The notes: generated by a model from the sequence alone, not told the origin. A DNA stretch of 64,000 nt from Planctomycetota bacterium (GCA_021776735.1 JAJFFH010000050.1:62001-126000); one strand, 5' to 3'; counted from the first letter of the stretch, positions 42,812 to 53,183 are shown. A program made the numbers and translations.

Positions 42812-43024
42812 ATGAGACGCCGGCGGCGTGTTCGTCCTGTGCAGCACCGGCTCGCGGTCTATTCCGAAGTCCCCGTTCCCGCATGCGCTCAAGACCTGCA
42901 TGCAGCGCAGTTTTCGCAGCCTCCGCTGGCAGCGTCGCTTCGAGATAGACTGCACGAACCCGCAAAGCGAACGTCCTATGCGGAACCGTATAAGCGCCGG
43001 TACTTCAAGGCGGAGCACTCATGA
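42812..43024 (+). CDS. Short open frame before the defence operon
   Basis: 70 residues, basic, overlapping the helicase start as ATGA. Only this overlap suggests it is real; composition is Arg-rich and no family is recognised. It may be the end of a decayed gene. Nothing else is seen in 42598-42811. Confidence 0.25.
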   Translation: MRRRRRVRPVQHRLAVYSEVPVPACAQDLHAAQFSQPPLAASLRDRLHEPAKRTSYAEPYKRRYFKAEHS

Positions 43025-46000
43025 GGATTCTCCACAACACCGGCACCGACCGTGTTCTTGACCTGGTCCGCCCACGCCTTGCGGGAGACACGCAGCTTGA
43101 CGTGGTCACGCCGACCCTGTCCCTCTTCGCTTTCGCGGAGCTCCGCGGAGAACTCTCGAAGCTCCAGAGGGTTCGGTTGGTGCTCCCCTCGGCTGGTGAT
43201 GCACTGGCTCTCCTCGGTTCTCCAGCTGACCGCGCGGCCCGCAACCGCCTTCAGTCTCGTTGGCTTGCAGCTCAGTGTGCTTCTTGGCTCCGAGAGAAGG
43301 CGGAGCTTCGTCACGCCAGTGGGCCCATTCCGCAAGGAACCGTGGTCATCCGCGACGCCGCCGCCGTTCCTCTCCAGGTTGTGCTCGGTTCGCTCTCCTT
43401 CAGCACGGAAGGATTCGGTATCACACCGGGCAACCCCTTGAGCCTGATTCAGGCCTCGGAGAACCAGGCCGAGAGTTCCGCCCTCTCTGGCTGGTTCGAC
43501 TCCCTTTGGTCCAGCTTGCCGCCGACCGATGGAGACTCCCCGACTGTTCTCGACGTTCTCGACGATGTTGCATCACACCGCGCGCCATCCGCCATCTACG
43601 CGCTGGTTCTTCAGCAACTATTCGGCTCGCGCGGGGATGAACTCGACGAGGAGCAGGTGGTCAAGTCCGCCACCGGCATCCGCCGCACCGTGGTTTGGCA
43701 GAAGCTCTACAAGTTCCAGCGAGACGGCGCTGTCGGCGCCATCGACAAGCTGAACCGCTTCGGCGGCTGCATCATCGCTGACAGCGTTGGTCTCGGGAAG
43801 ACCTTCGAGGCGCTTGCCATCATCAAGTACCACGAGCTTCGCAACGACCGCGTTCTCGTTCTCTGCCCCAAGCGTCTGCGCGACAACTGGACCCTGTACT
43901 GCACGAACGACCGGCGGAACATCCTCTCCGCAGACCGCTTCAACTACGACGTCCTGAACCACACCGACCTCTCTCGAGACGGCGGCCTCTCCGGGGACAT
44001 CGACCTCGCGCACGTCAACTGGGGGAACTACGACCTCGTCGTCATCGACGAATCGCACAACTTCCGCAACAAGCGCGCTCCTCGCCAGGGGAGCGAGACA
44101 CGCTACGACCGCTTGATGCGTCGCATCGTGCGCGAGGGTGTCAGAACTCGCGTGCTGATGCTCTCGGCAACCCCGGTGAACAACCGCCTCGCGGACCTGC
44201 GCAACCAGATTGCCTTCGCTACAGAAGGCGATGACGCGGCTCTCGAGGACCAGGGCATCGCCAGCGTCGCGGCGACTACCCGTCTCGCCCAGAAGCAGTT
44301 CAACCGGTGGCTCGACCTATCAGACGACATGCGCACGCCGGGCCGCCTGGTCGAGATGCTCGGGTTCGACTACTTCACGCTGCTCGACACCCTCACCATC
44401 GCGCGCTCAAGGCGCCACATCGAGAAGTACTACGGCATCGAGGAGACCGGGAAGTTCCCCGACCGGCTGAAGCCAGTCAACATCAAGGCCGACGTTGACA
44501 GCTCCGGCGCCTTCCCGGCCGTACGCGACATCAACCAGGAGATTCGACGGCTGCACTTGGCCTCCTACGCGCCACTTCGCTACGTCCTCCCCCACCGGAA
44601 GGAAGCCTACGACGAGAAGTACAGCACCGAGGTTCGTGGTGGCGAGGGCTTCTTCCGCCAGGTGGACCGCGAGGAGAGCCTCATCCACCTCATCCGCATC
44701 AACGTGCTCAAGCGCATGGAGAGCGCCGTCTCTTCCTTCGCGCTCACGATTGAGCGCCAGCTTCGCGACGTTGAGGCAACCATCGAGCGAATCGACGACC
44801 AGAGCGAAGAACTCGAGGAAATCGACATCAGCGACATCGACCTCGAAGACCCCGCCTTCGAGAGCCTCATCGTAGGCCGCAAGGTCAAGGTCCTCTTGAA
44901 CGACGTCGACCTCGTGCGCTGGAAGCAGGACCTCGTGGAAGACCGCAACCGTTTGGCCACGCTCCACGCCGCCGCTTGCGACGTCAGGCCAGAGCAGGAC
45001 GCCAAGCTCTCCGCGCTGCGGGATGTCATCCAGGGCAAGTGCCAGTCCCCCATCAACCCCGGCAACCGGAAGGTCGTCATCTTCACAGCCTTCGCCGACA
45101 CCGCGAACTACCTCTACGCACAGCTCGCCCCGTGGGCCAAGCAGGAGCTTGGGGTCGAGTCCGCGCTCGTGACTGGAAGCGGTCGCAACCAGAGCACGCT
45201 CTCGGGCCTTCGCAAGGACCTGGCTTCAATCCTCACGGCTTTCGCTCCGCGCGCGAAGGAGCGCCCCGAGGAGCTCGCCACCGACGGGAACCTCGACCTT
45301 CTCATCGCAACGGACTGCATCTCCGAAGGCCAGAACCTCCAGGACTGCGACTGGCTCATCAACTACGACATCCACTGGAACCCAGTCCGCATCATCCAGC
45401 GCTTCGGGCGCATCGACCGCCTCGGGTCCCCCAACGAGCGCATCCAGCTCGTCAACTTCTGGCCCAACATGGAACTCGAGGAGTATCTAGACCTCGAGCA
45501 GCGGGTGAGCGGGCGCATGGTGTTGCTCGACATCTCCGCGACCGGTGAGGAGAACCTCATCGAGAAGCAGTCCGGGGACCAGATGAACGACCTCGAGTAC
45601 CGCCGCAAGCAGCTTCTGAAGCTGCAAGACGCGGTCATCGACCTCGAGGACCTCTCGACCGGCGTTTCCATCGCGGACCTCACCCTCACAGACTTCCGCA
45701 TCGACCTTGCGGAGTACCGGCGAGAGCATCCTGGCGCGCTCGACTCCCTGTCTCTCGGAGTCTGCGGTGTCACCACAACCCGAGACGCCGACATCGAACC
45801 TGGTGTCATCTTCTGCCTTCGGGCCGAAGGCCCAGCGGCTGCCCGTGCAGCCGAGCCGGGCTACTCCTTGGCGCCCTACTACCTGGTACACGTGGGCGAG
45901 GAAGGGACCGTCCTGCTCCCCTACTCCCAGACCAAGCAAACCCTCGACCGCTTGAAGCGTCTCTGCGTCGGCCGGGACCTTCCAGACGCCGAGGCCTGCA

Positions 46001-46218
46001 CTCGCTTCGACAAGGACACCCGTGGCGGGCAGGACATGCGAGGCCCGCAGCAGCTCTTGGCGACGGCGGTGGCCTCGGTCGTCGGCAAGACGGAGGAGCG
46101 CGCAATCTCCAGCCTCTTCACCCCGGGGGGCACGCACGCGATGAAGGGCGAGTTCGCTGGCAACGATGACTTCGAGGTGGCCGCCTTCTTCGTGGTGCTA
46201 CCTGAGGGCGCCTCGTGA
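43021..46218 (+). CDS. SNF2-family helicase with degenerate PLD-like N-terminus
   Basis: 1065 residues. The first about 150 resemble a phospholipase-D-like domain that has lost its HKD residues (VVLGSLSFSTEGFG fits the GSxNxT part). The SNF2 ATPase follows: Walker A ADSVGLGKTFEAL near 252, DESH near 341, SATPVNNR near 382; the C-terminal helicase lobe has IATDCISEGQNL and IIQRFGRIDRLGS near 790-800. GGCGGAG lies 7 nt before ATG. SNF2 helicases with PLD domains are common in phage-defence loci. It overlaps the next gene by GTGA, so it is the first member of the helicase-DUF4391-mod-res operon. Confidence 0.87.
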   Translation: MRILHNTGTDRVLDLVRPRLAGDTQLDVVTPTLSLFAFAELRGELSKLQRVRLVLPSAGDALALLGSPADRAARNRLQSRWLAAQCASWLREKAELRHASGPIPQGTVVIRDAAAVPLQVVLGSLSFSTEGFGITPGNPLSLIQASENQAESSALSGWFDSLWSSLPPTDGDSPTVLDVLDDVASHRAPSAIYALVLQQLFGSRGDELDEEQVVKSATGIRRTVVWQKLYKFQRDGAVGAIDKLNRFGGCIIADSVGLGKTFEALAIIKYHELRNDRVLVLCPKRLRDNWTLYCTNDRRNILSADRFNYDVLNHTDLSRDGGLSGDIDLAHVNWGNYDLVVIDESHNFRNKRAPRQGSETRYDRLMRRIVREGVRTRVLMLSATPVNNRLADLRNQIAFATEGDDAALEDQGIASVAATTRLAQKQFNRWLDLSDDMRTPGRLVEMLGFDYFTLLDTLTIARSRRHIEKYYGIEETGKFPDRLKPVNIKADVDSSGAFPAVRDINQEIRRLHLASYAPLRYVLPHRKEAYDEKYSTEVRGGEGFFRQVDREESLIHLIRINVLKRMESAVSSFALTIERQLRDVEATIERIDDQSEELEEIDISDIDLEDPAFESLIVGRKVKVLLNDVDLVRWKQDLVEDRNRLATLHAAACDVRPEQDAKLSALRDVIQGKCQSPINPGNRKVVIFTAFADTANYLYAQLAPWAKQELGVESALVTGSGRNQSTLSGLRKDLASILTAFAPRAKERPEELATDGNLDLLIATDCISEGQNLQDCDWLINYDIHWNPVRIIQRFGRIDRLGSPNERIQLVNFWPNMELEEYLDLEQRVSGRMVLLDISATGEENLIEKQSGDQMNDLEYRRKQLLKLQDAVIDLEDLSTGVSIADLTLTDFRIDLAEYRREHPGALDSLSLGVCGVTTTRDADIEPGVIFCLRAEGPAAARAAEPGYSLAPYYLVHVGEEGTVLLPYSQTKQTLDRLKRLCVGRDLPDAEACTRFDKDTRGGQDMRGPQQLLATAVASVVGKTEERAISSLFTPGGTHAMKGEFAGNDDFEVAAFFVVLPEGAS

Positions 46219-46973
46219 CCGCCTCCGACTGCATCGCAGCCCTCGACCTGCCCACAGGCGCGCTCGTAGACCAGCGAGTGCCCAAGAAGACCCTATCCGA
46301 ACACGGTGCCAGCACCGCAGCCGCCCGCCGCTACATCCAGGAGGGCATCGAGTCGCTTCGCTGGGTCGCAGCCATCAAGCCGACGACGTCTGGTGTCCCC
46401 GCGCATGCCGACGCCGCGCGCGAGTACCTCGAGCTCGCGGTGCTCCATCTGCACCTGCGGCCCGCGGGCAAGGAAGCTCAGCTCTTGCCGCTCATTCACC
46501 GCGCGATTCCCTACCCCCTCCTGCTCGTCTCCTCGGATGAGGAGCACTTCGCGCTCTCGCTGGCCCACAAACGCTGGTCCCAAGGCGAGAAGAACCAAGT
46601 GGTGGTCGACGGCGACGTCGTAACCCTTCGCATCGACGATAACGTGCCCGAAGATGCACTCGTGAGCTTCCTTGCGGCGCTCTCGCTGGCCAAGCAGCCC
46701 CGCAACACGTTATACGAGCTCTACCAGGGTTGGCTCGACACGGTGCTCGCCCTGCAAACGGCCTGTGTGCTTGGGGACTTCACCCTCCCGCGCTCTCGTG
46801 AGCACGCGGACGCCCGCAGCGCAGCCTTGCTCGAATGTGCGCGACTGGAGTCGGAGATGGCCTCACTACGCGCCGCGGCAGCTCGAGAGAAGCAGCTCCC
46901 GCGGCAAGTCGAACTCAACCTTCAACTGAAACGCTTAGGCGATGCGCATGCAGCCGCTCGGGCACGAATGTAA
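46215..46973 (+). CDS. DUF4391-type protein of the defence operon
   Basis: 252 residues from GTG 46215. The layout (TGALVDQRVPKKTL at the start, IESLRWVAAIKPTT, then a central beta-rich part and a C-terminal coiled segment ending in Arg-rich helix) matches my memory of DUF4391 proteins, which occur between SNF2 helicases and type III methylases. No catalytic motif is visible. It may bridge the helicase and the methylase-restriction subunits. Confidence 0.65.
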   Translation: MTASDCIAALDLPTGALVDQRVPKKTLSEHGASTAAARRYIQEGIESLRWVAAIKPTTSGVPAHADAAREYLELAVLHLHLRPAGKEAQLLPLIHRAIPYPLLLVSSDEEHFALSLAHKRWSQGEKNQVVVDGDVVTLRIDDNVPEDALVSFLAALSLAKQPRNTLYELYQGWLDTVLALQTACVLGDFTLPRSREHADARSAALLECARLESEMASLRAAAAREKQLPRQVELNLQLKRLGDAHAAARARM

Positions 46974-46993
46974 TCATGAACGAGGATGCCCGC

Positions 46994-48862
46994 ATGAAGA
47001 AGCTCACCCCAGAGGACCCCGCCGCTCACTCGGCCGACGTCGTCGCCGAGAACGTCGAACATCTCCGCTCGCTCTTCCCCGAAGCCTTCACGGAGGGCAA
47101 GGTCGACTTCGAGGTGCTCAAGCAGCTCCTCGGCGGACTTGTCGATGAGCGCCAGGAGAAGTACGGCCTCAACTGGCATGGCAAGCGCCGCGCACGGCAG
47201 CTCGCCTTGACGCCAAGCACTGGAACGCTTCGGCCATGCCTCGAGGAGAGCGTCGACTGGGACACGACGCAGAACCTGATGATTGAGGGTGACAACCTCG
47301 AGGTTCTGAAGCTCCTCCAGAAGAGCTACTCCGGCAAGGTCAAGCTCATCTACATCGACCCGCCGTACAACACGGGCAAGGACTTCGTCTACCCCGACGA
47401 CTTCCGCGACAGCATTCAGAACTACCTCGAACTCACGGGGCAGGCCGACGGGGAAAACGGCAGGCTATCGTCGAACACCGAGGCTTCGGGCCGGTTTCAC
47501 ACAGACTGGCTCAACATGCTGTATCCACGGCTGCGATTAGCAAGAAATCTCCTACGTGATGACGGAACGTTGTTTGTGTCGATTGATGATGGAGAGGTTC
47601 ACCATCTGCGCAGCATGGTTGATGAGCTGTTTGGCCCAGAAAATTTCGTGGCGCTGTTCATCTGGGAGAAGCGGACCACGCGTGAGAACCGGCGTGTGTT
47701 TTCCTTCAACCATGAGTACGTCTTGTGCGTGGCTAGAAATAAGACCGCATTTGAGCAAGTAAGGAACCTCCTACCTACGACGGATGAAGTTCAGTCACGC
47801 TATGCAAACCCAGACGATGACCCTCGTGGTGTCTGGCAGTCTGTATCGCTGAATGCGCAAGGGGGTCACGCGACAAAGGACCAGTTCTACTCCGTTACAA
47901 CACCCGGAGGACGAACAGTCGAGGCTCCCGCAGGGAGGTGCTGGGTTGTGACCAAGCCGAAGCTCCAGGAGCTCATAGCAGACAGTCGCGTTTGGTTCGG
48001 CAAAAGTGGCAACAACGTACCCAGGCGCAAGCTCTTCCTCTCGGAAGCCAGGGAAGGGCTAACACCGCATACCCTCTGGAGGGCTGAAGAAGCTGGAACG
48101 AATGACCAGGCCAAGAAGGAACTCATAGAGCTCTTTGATGGCGTGGAGGTCTTTGACACGCCAAAACCACAGACCTTGCTCCGTAGAATCGTCGAGATTG
48201 CCACGGGCCCGTCGGACCTTGTCTTGGATTTCTTTGCGGGGTCAGGACCCACAGCCGAAGCAGTGTTTCGCTTGTGTGAGTCCGGGGCTCCAACACGTCG
48301 TTTCATTCTCGTGCAACTCCCGGAGCCAACAGGTCGTAGCGACTACCCGACCCTTGCGGACATCACAAAAGAACGTCTGAGGCTTAGCGGAAGCAAGGTC
48401 CGACACGACTGCCCCATGTTTTCCGGCGACACCGGCTTTCGCGTCTTCAAGCTCGACCGCTCCAACATTCGTGCCTGGACCCCGACCCCTGAGGACCTCG
48501 AGAAGGCTCTCTTCGATGGCGTGGACCACCTTCATGAGGGCCGCACGGAGCAAGACGTTCTCTACGAGCTTCTGCTGAAGCTTGGACTCGACCTCTGCGT
48601 CCCTATCGAGGAGCGCACCATCGCGGACAAGCCGGTCCACTCGGTTGGTGCCGGGACTCTCCTGGTTTGCTTGGCCAAGAAGATTGACGCAGATGAGGTT
48701 GAAGCTCTGGCGCTCGGCATGGCCGCGTGGCGCGAAGAGCAGAACCCCGCAGGCGACACTACCGTCGTTTTCCGTGACAGTGCCTTCGCCGACGACGTCG
48801 CCAAGACGAACATCGCGGCCATCCTCGAGCAGCACGGCCTCGAAAACGTGCGGAGCTTGTAG
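46994..48862 (+). CDS. mod: Type III restriction-modification DNA methyltransferase
   Basis: 622 residues. IDPPYNTGKDF near 121 is the catalytic DPPY motif and LDFFAGSGPTAEAV near 412 the AdoMet-binding motif; DPPY coming first places it in the beta group of N6-adenine methylases, as in EcoP1/EcoP15 Mod. The variable target-recognition part lies between. ATG 46994 has GAGG 8 nt upstream; an ATG at 46976 is in frame. It modifies one strand of an asymmetric site and is needed by Res for cleavage. Confidence 0.9.
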   Translation: MKKLTPEDPAAHSADVVAENVEHLRSLFPEAFTEGKVDFEVLKQLLGGLVDERQEKYGLNWHGKRRARQLALTPSTGTLRPCLEESVDWDTTQNLMIEGDNLEVLKLLQKSYSGKVKLIYIDPPYNTGKDFVYPDDFRDSIQNYLELTGQADGENGRLSSNTEASGRFHTDWLNMLYPRLRLARNLLRDDGTLFVSIDDGEVHHLRSMVDELFGPENFVALFIWEKRTTRENRRVFSFNHEYVLCVARNKTAFEQVRNLLPTTDEVQSRYANPDDDPRGVWQSVSLNAQGGHATKDQFYSVTTPGGRTVEAPAGRCWVVTKPKLQELIADSRVWFGKSGNNVPRRKLFLSEAREGLTPHTLWRAEEAGTNDQAKKELIELFDGVEVFDTPKPQTLLRRIVEIATGPSDLVLDFFAGSGPTAEAVFRLCESGAPTRRFILVQLPEPTGRSDYPTLADITKERLRLSGSKVRHDCPMFSGDTGFRVFKLDRSNIRAWTPTPEDLEKALFDGVDHLHEGRTEQDVLYELLLKLGLDLCVPIEERTIADKPVHSVGAGTLLVCLAKKIDADEVEALALGMAAWREEQNPAGDTTVVFRDSAFADDVAKTNIAAILEQHGLENVRSL

Positions 48863-48866
48863 GCCC

Positions 48867-51854
48867 ATGGCGATGAAGCTCCATTTCGAACCCAACCTCG
48901 ACTACCAGCTCCAAGCCATCGAGGCCGTCTGTGACCTCTTCCGGGGCCAGGAGACCTGTCGCACGGAGTTCACCGTCACGAGCACCACGGAGGCAGGGAA
49001 GCCCTTCCTTCCCGGCATGGCGGGCGACCTGGGGCTCGGCAACAGGCTCTCGCTGCTCGACGACGAGATTCTCGGCAACCTCAACGCCGTGCAGCTCCGG
49101 AACGGCTTGGCCCAGTCCGGAATTCTCGCGTCCGGCGACTTCACCGTCGAGATGGAGACCGGCACCGGCAAAACCTACGTCTACCTGCGCACGGTCTTCG
49201 AGCTCAACAAGCGCTTCGGCTTCACCAAGTTCGTCATCGTCGTGCCATCGGTCGCCATCAAGGAGGGCGTCTACAAAGCGCTCCAGATGACCGAGGACCA
49301 CCTCAAGGGGCTCTACGCGGGCACTCCCTACGACTACTTCCTCTACGACTCCTCGAAGCTCGGCCAGGTCCGCAACTTCGCCACCAGCTCACAGATTCAG
49401 GTCATGGTGGTGACCGTCGGAGCCATCAACAAGAAGGACGTCAACAACCTCTACAAGGACAGCGAGAAGACGGGCGGAGAGAAGCCCATCGACCTCATCA
49501 AGGCCACGCAGCCCATCCTGATTGTCGATGAACCACAGTCCGTAGATGGCGGCCTCAAGGGCAAGGGGCGCGAAGCACTCGACGCCATGAACCCGCTCTG
49601 CACGCTGCGCTACTCGGCAACCCACGTCGAGAAGCACCACATGGTCTACCGGCTCGACGCGGTGGACGCCTACGAGCAGAAGCTGGTGAAGCAAATCGAA
49701 GTGGCCGCCGCCACGCTCGAGGATGCCCACAACAAACCCTACGTCCGCTTCGTGTCGGCCGCGAACAGACGAGGCGCCATCTCGGCCAAAGTCGAACTCG
49801 ATGTCGATACCCGGACCGGCGTGCGCCGGAAGGAAGTCACGGTTCAGGACGGGGACGACCTCGAACAAACCACCGGCCGCGCCATCTACGAGGATTGCCG
49901 CATCGGCGAGATACGGGTCCTGAAGGGCAGGGAGTCACTCGAGCTCCGGGTTCCAGGTGGAGAACACTACCTCGCCAAGGGTGAGGCCTGGGGTGACGTC
50001 GACGCGCTCGCAGTGGCTCGCGAGATGATTCGCCGCACCATCCGCGAGCACCTCGACAAGGAGAAGCGCCTCCGTCCGCAGGGCATCAAGGTGCTCTCCC
50101 TCTTCTTCATCGACGCAGTGAGCCGCTACCGCAGCTACGACGACGATAGCAACCCTGTGAAGGGTGACTACGCGCGCATCTTCGAGGAGGAATACCGCCG
50201 CCTCGCCGCGCATCCCGACTACCGAACGCTCTTCGGCGAGGTGGACCTGGATGCAGCCGCGGAGGAGGTCCACAACGGCTACTTCTCCATCGACAAGAAG
50301 GGTGGGTGGACCGACACCGCCGAGAACAACCAGTCGAATCGCGACTGCGCCGAGCGGGCCTACAACCTCATCATGAAGGAGAAGGAACTCCTCCTGAGCT
50401 TCGAGACGCCGCTCAAGTTCATCTTCTCCCACTCCGCCTTGCGAGAGGGTTGGGACAACCCCAACGTGTTCCAGATTTGCGGCCTGCGCGACATCCGCAG
50501 TGAACGGGAACGCCGTCAGACCATCGGTCGCGGCCTACGCCTGTGCGTGAACCAGGACGGGGTTCGCTTGCGCGGGTTCGAGGTCAACACTCTCACGGTC
50601 ATCGCAACGGAGAACTACGAGCAGTTCGCCGAGAACCTCCAGAAGGAAATCGAGGCGGATACCGGCATTCGCTTCGGCATCGTGGAGTCGCACCAGTTCG
50701 CAGCCATCGCCACCGTTGACGACGATGGACAGCCCACTGCCCTTGGGGCCGAGCAATCGAAGCTCCTCTGGGAACACCTGAAGGACCAGGGTCACATCGA
50801 CTCCAAGGGCCGGGTCCAGGACTCACTGCGCGAGGCCCTCAAGAAGGGAACCCTCGAGGTTCCCGAGGACTTCGCCCCGCAGCTCGACCAGATAGCCGAG
50901 GTCCTCCGGAAGCTTGCTGGGCGCCTCGAGGTCAAGAACGCCGACGAGCGTCGTCCCGTGCGTCCTCGCCAAGCCGTCCTCCACAGCGAGGGGTTTAAGG
51001 CGCTCTGGGACCGCATCAAGCACAAGACGACCTACCGGGTCGAGTTCGACAACGAGCGGCTGCTTGAGAGGTGTGTGCGCGCGCTCCAGGATGCTCCTCG
51101 CATCCCGAAGACGCGCCTCCAGTGGCGCAAGGCTGACCTCGCCATCGGCAAGGCTGGGGTTCAAGCGACGGAGCGAGAAGGTGCCGCCACCGTGGTCCTC
51201 GACGAAACGGACATCGACTTGCCCGACGTGCTCACGGACCTGCAGGACCGCACCCAGCTCACTCGTCGCAGCATCCACCGCATCCTGGTGGGCAGTGAGC
51301 GGCTCGACGACTTCAAGCGCAACCCGCAGCAGTTCATCGAGCTCGCCGCGGACGCCATCAACCGCTGCAAGCGGATGGCTCTCGTCGACGGCATCAAGTA
51401 CCAGCGACTCGGCGATGAGCACTACTACGCTCAAGAGCTCTTCGAGCAGGAGGAGCTCACGGGCTACCTCAAGAACATGCTCGAGGAGACCCAGAAGTCC
51501 GTCTACGAGCACGTGGTCTACGACTCAGACACCGAGCGGGGTTTCGCGGACCAACTCGAGAAGAACGACGCCGTGCGGGTGTACGCGAAGCTTCCCGGCT
51601 GGTTCAAGGTTCCGACGCCGCTCGGTTCCTACAACCCCGACTGGGCTGTTCTTCTGCGAACCGAGGCCGGTGAACGCCTCTACTTCGTGGTCGAGACCAA
51701 GAGCAGCCTGTTCCTCGACGACCTCAGAGACCGCGAGGGTGCGAAGATTGCCTGCGGCAAGGCACACTTCGGAGCGCTGCACGTGAAGGAGGCTCCAGCC
51801 GAGTACATCGTCGCGCGCTCGGTCGATGACGTTCTGGACCGCGCGAGCACTTGA
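48867..51854 (+). CDS. res: Type III restriction endonuclease subunit
   Basis: 995 residues. METGTGKT (Walker A, about 95-102), VDEPQS (DExx box, about 218) and RRQTIGRGLRL (motif VI, about 549) make a superfamily 2 ATPase. Near 922-948 NPDWAVLLRT and YFVVETKSS form the PD-(D/E)xK nuclease centre. It translocates or diffuses from the site and cleaves unmodified DNA as a Mod-Res complex. It starts 4 nt after mod. Confidence 0.9.
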   Translation: MAMKLHFEPNLDYQLQAIEAVCDLFRGQETCRTEFTVTSTTEAGKPFLPGMAGDLGLGNRLSLLDDEILGNLNAVQLRNGLAQSGILASGDFTVEMETGTGKTYVYLRTVFELNKRFGFTKFVIVVPSVAIKEGVYKALQMTEDHLKGLYAGTPYDYFLYDSSKLGQVRNFATSSQIQVMVVTVGAINKKDVNNLYKDSEKTGGEKPIDLIKATQPILIVDEPQSVDGGLKGKGREALDAMNPLCTLRYSATHVEKHHMVYRLDAVDAYEQKLVKQIEVAAATLEDAHNKPYVRFVSAANRRGAISAKVELDVDTRTGVRRKEVTVQDGDDLEQTTGRAIYEDCRIGEIRVLKGRESLELRVPGGEHYLAKGEAWGDVDALAVAREMIRRTIREHLDKEKRLRPQGIKVLSLFFIDAVSRYRSYDDDSNPVKGDYARIFEEEYRRLAAHPDYRTLFGEVDLDAAAEEVHNGYFSIDKKGGWTDTAENNQSNRDCAERAYNLIMKEKELLLSFETPLKFIFSHSALREGWDNPNVFQICGLRDIRSERERRQTIGRGLRLCVNQDGVRLRGFEVNTLTVIATENYEQFAENLQKEIEADTGIRFGIVESHQFAAIATVDDDGQPTALGAEQSKLLWEHLKDQGHIDSKGRVQDSLREALKKGTLEVPEDFAPQLDQIAEVLRKLAGRLEVKNADERRPVRPRQAVLHSEGFKALWDRIKHKTTYRVEFDNERLLERCVRALQDAPRIPKTRLQWRKADLAIGKAGVQATEREGAATVVLDETDIDLPDVLTDLQDRTQLTRRSIHRILVGSERLDDFKRNPQQFIELAADAINRCKRMALVDGIKYQRLGDEHYYAQELFEQEELTGYLKNMLEETQKSVYEHVVYDSDTERGFADQLEKNDAVRVYAKLPGWFKVPTPLGSYNPDWAVLLRTEAGERLYFVVETKSSLFLDDLRDREGAKIACGKAHFGALHVKEAPAEYIVARSVDDVLDRAST

Positions 51855-52472
51855 GACGGAGAGAGCGAAACGATGGCGTCATCAAGCTCAGTCGACCGAT
51901 CACTTGGAAGGACATCTTCGACCGCGACCCCCTTGCCGTCCACGTCACGTTCCTCGACGGCACACGGTCACGAAACGACCTTGTCGTCATCGCGGTCCAC
52001 TTGGCGTCAGGACAACGCAACGCGCGTAACCACGACGAAGCGATGCGTGTACTGCGGGAGCGGCTTGCCGAGTCGCAGAGGCCGGCGAGCTGGGAGGCGA
52101 TGCCGAGCACGATGTCCTGATCATGGGCGACTTCAACGCGAATGCGTTCCACTCGCCGGCAGAGCAGTTCTTCATCGACATGGACGCGCCGCAGAGCGAC
52201 CGCTGGGACGTGCTCGCGGCCGGCGCCTACCCGGCGACGCGACTGTCGGGTGTGCCGCTGGCACAACGGACGAGCCAGATCGACTACATCATCGCGTCGA
52301 TTCACGGAGGGAACCGCACCGGCTTGGTCGGGGCGGAGATCGCCGCCGGACTGAACGCGACGTGCATACCTCGCTCGTCGAGGGGTTCGCACAGGCCGAG
52401 GACTACCGCCGCGAGCTGAGCGACCACATTCCGGTGACGATTCCGGTGCGGGTAGTGGACGACCACGACTAA
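51851..52472 (+). pseudogene. Endonuclease/exonuclease/phosphatase-fold remnant with two frameshifts
   Basis: Three consecutive frames together give the C-terminal part of an EEP-fold hydrolase: DLVVIAVHLASGQRNARNHDEAM in frame 1, then VLIMGDFNANAF with the catalytic GDFN and SQIDYIIAS, then LSDHIPVTIPVRVV with the catalytic SDH. Frame changes occur near 52095 and 52360. The N-terminal metal-binding Glu region is missing. It follows directly on the res stop and is a dead fragment. Confidence 0.7.
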
Positions 52473-52484
52473 GGAGGAGCACGA

Positions 52485-53183
52485 ATGCCCCATCAAGACG
52501 CTAGTACGCTGGACGGCTTCCTGTTTCAGGCGGGTTGCTTCCTCGGCGACATGGTCGCGAGCGCCAAGTTCCTATTCCCCGAAGAGCTTCGAAAGCCCAT
52601 CCGGGCCGCATGGCAGGACATTCAATCGAGAAATCTGTTCGAAGATGCACGACACTGGTGCTCCACGCATGCCCAGGAACTCGTTGATGTCGGTCTGTCT
52701 CCCGGGCCACAACTCGAGATGAAGCTCGCAGGCTACAACCTCGTGATGAGGAGCTGGACCGAGCGCGCTTCCATCAAGCTCCTGCGTCCCATCCTGAAGT
52801 GGCTGAACACGATCTTCGGCGGCCTTCAGAGCGTGCCCGGAATCGACATCACCGAGGCTTCGCGCAACGTGGTGGTCTACTTCGCGTCGGACGACTTGGC
52901 GCTGCGCGCGAGCAAGGGCGCGAACCTCCGCCACCGTATCGCGTCGCGCAGGCTCGGGCACACGGGTCCGGAGGACATGCGAAAAGTGCCGGACAACGTC
53001 TACGCGCTGGACTGCGATGACGTCAACACGGCGTACGACACGCCCAAGGGCCACTCCTACTTCCTAGACGACGACGACGGGAATCCGGGCAACGTCTTCC
53101 AGCACATGTTGGCCTGCGTCCAGTCCGGTCGGGTGCCGATCAGCGGTCACGATGGTGGCCAGTCGGGCCGGCTTGGGGCGTAG
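52485..53183 (+). CDS. Protein of unknown function, alpha/beta-hydrolase (DUF900)-like C-terminus
   Basis: 232 residues with an excellent AAGGAGGAG ribosome site 5 nt before ATG 52485. The C-terminal part (VVVYFASDDLALRASK, RLGHTGPEDM, VYALDCDDVN, GHSYFLDD) resembles DUF900-type hydrolases, but the catalytic GxSxG region is not visible, so enzymatic activity is doubtful. Confidence 0.6.
   Translation: MPHQDASTLDGFLFQAGCFLGDMVASAKFLFPEELRKPIRAAWQDIQSRNLFEDARHWCSTHAQELVDVGLSPGPQLEMKLAGYNLVMRSWTERASIKLLRPILKWLNTIFGGLQSVPGIDITEASRNVVVYFASDDLALRASKGANLRHRIASRRLGHTGPEDMRKVPDNVYALDCDDVNTAYDTPKGHSYFLDDDDGNPGNVFQHMLACVQSGRVPISGHDGGQSGRLGA

Noticed and set aside
43021..51854. DISARM or BREX system
   Set aside because: No DUF1998 protein (DrmB), no separate PLD protein, and no BrxC/PglZ; the methylase and nuclease are clearly type III Mod and Res.
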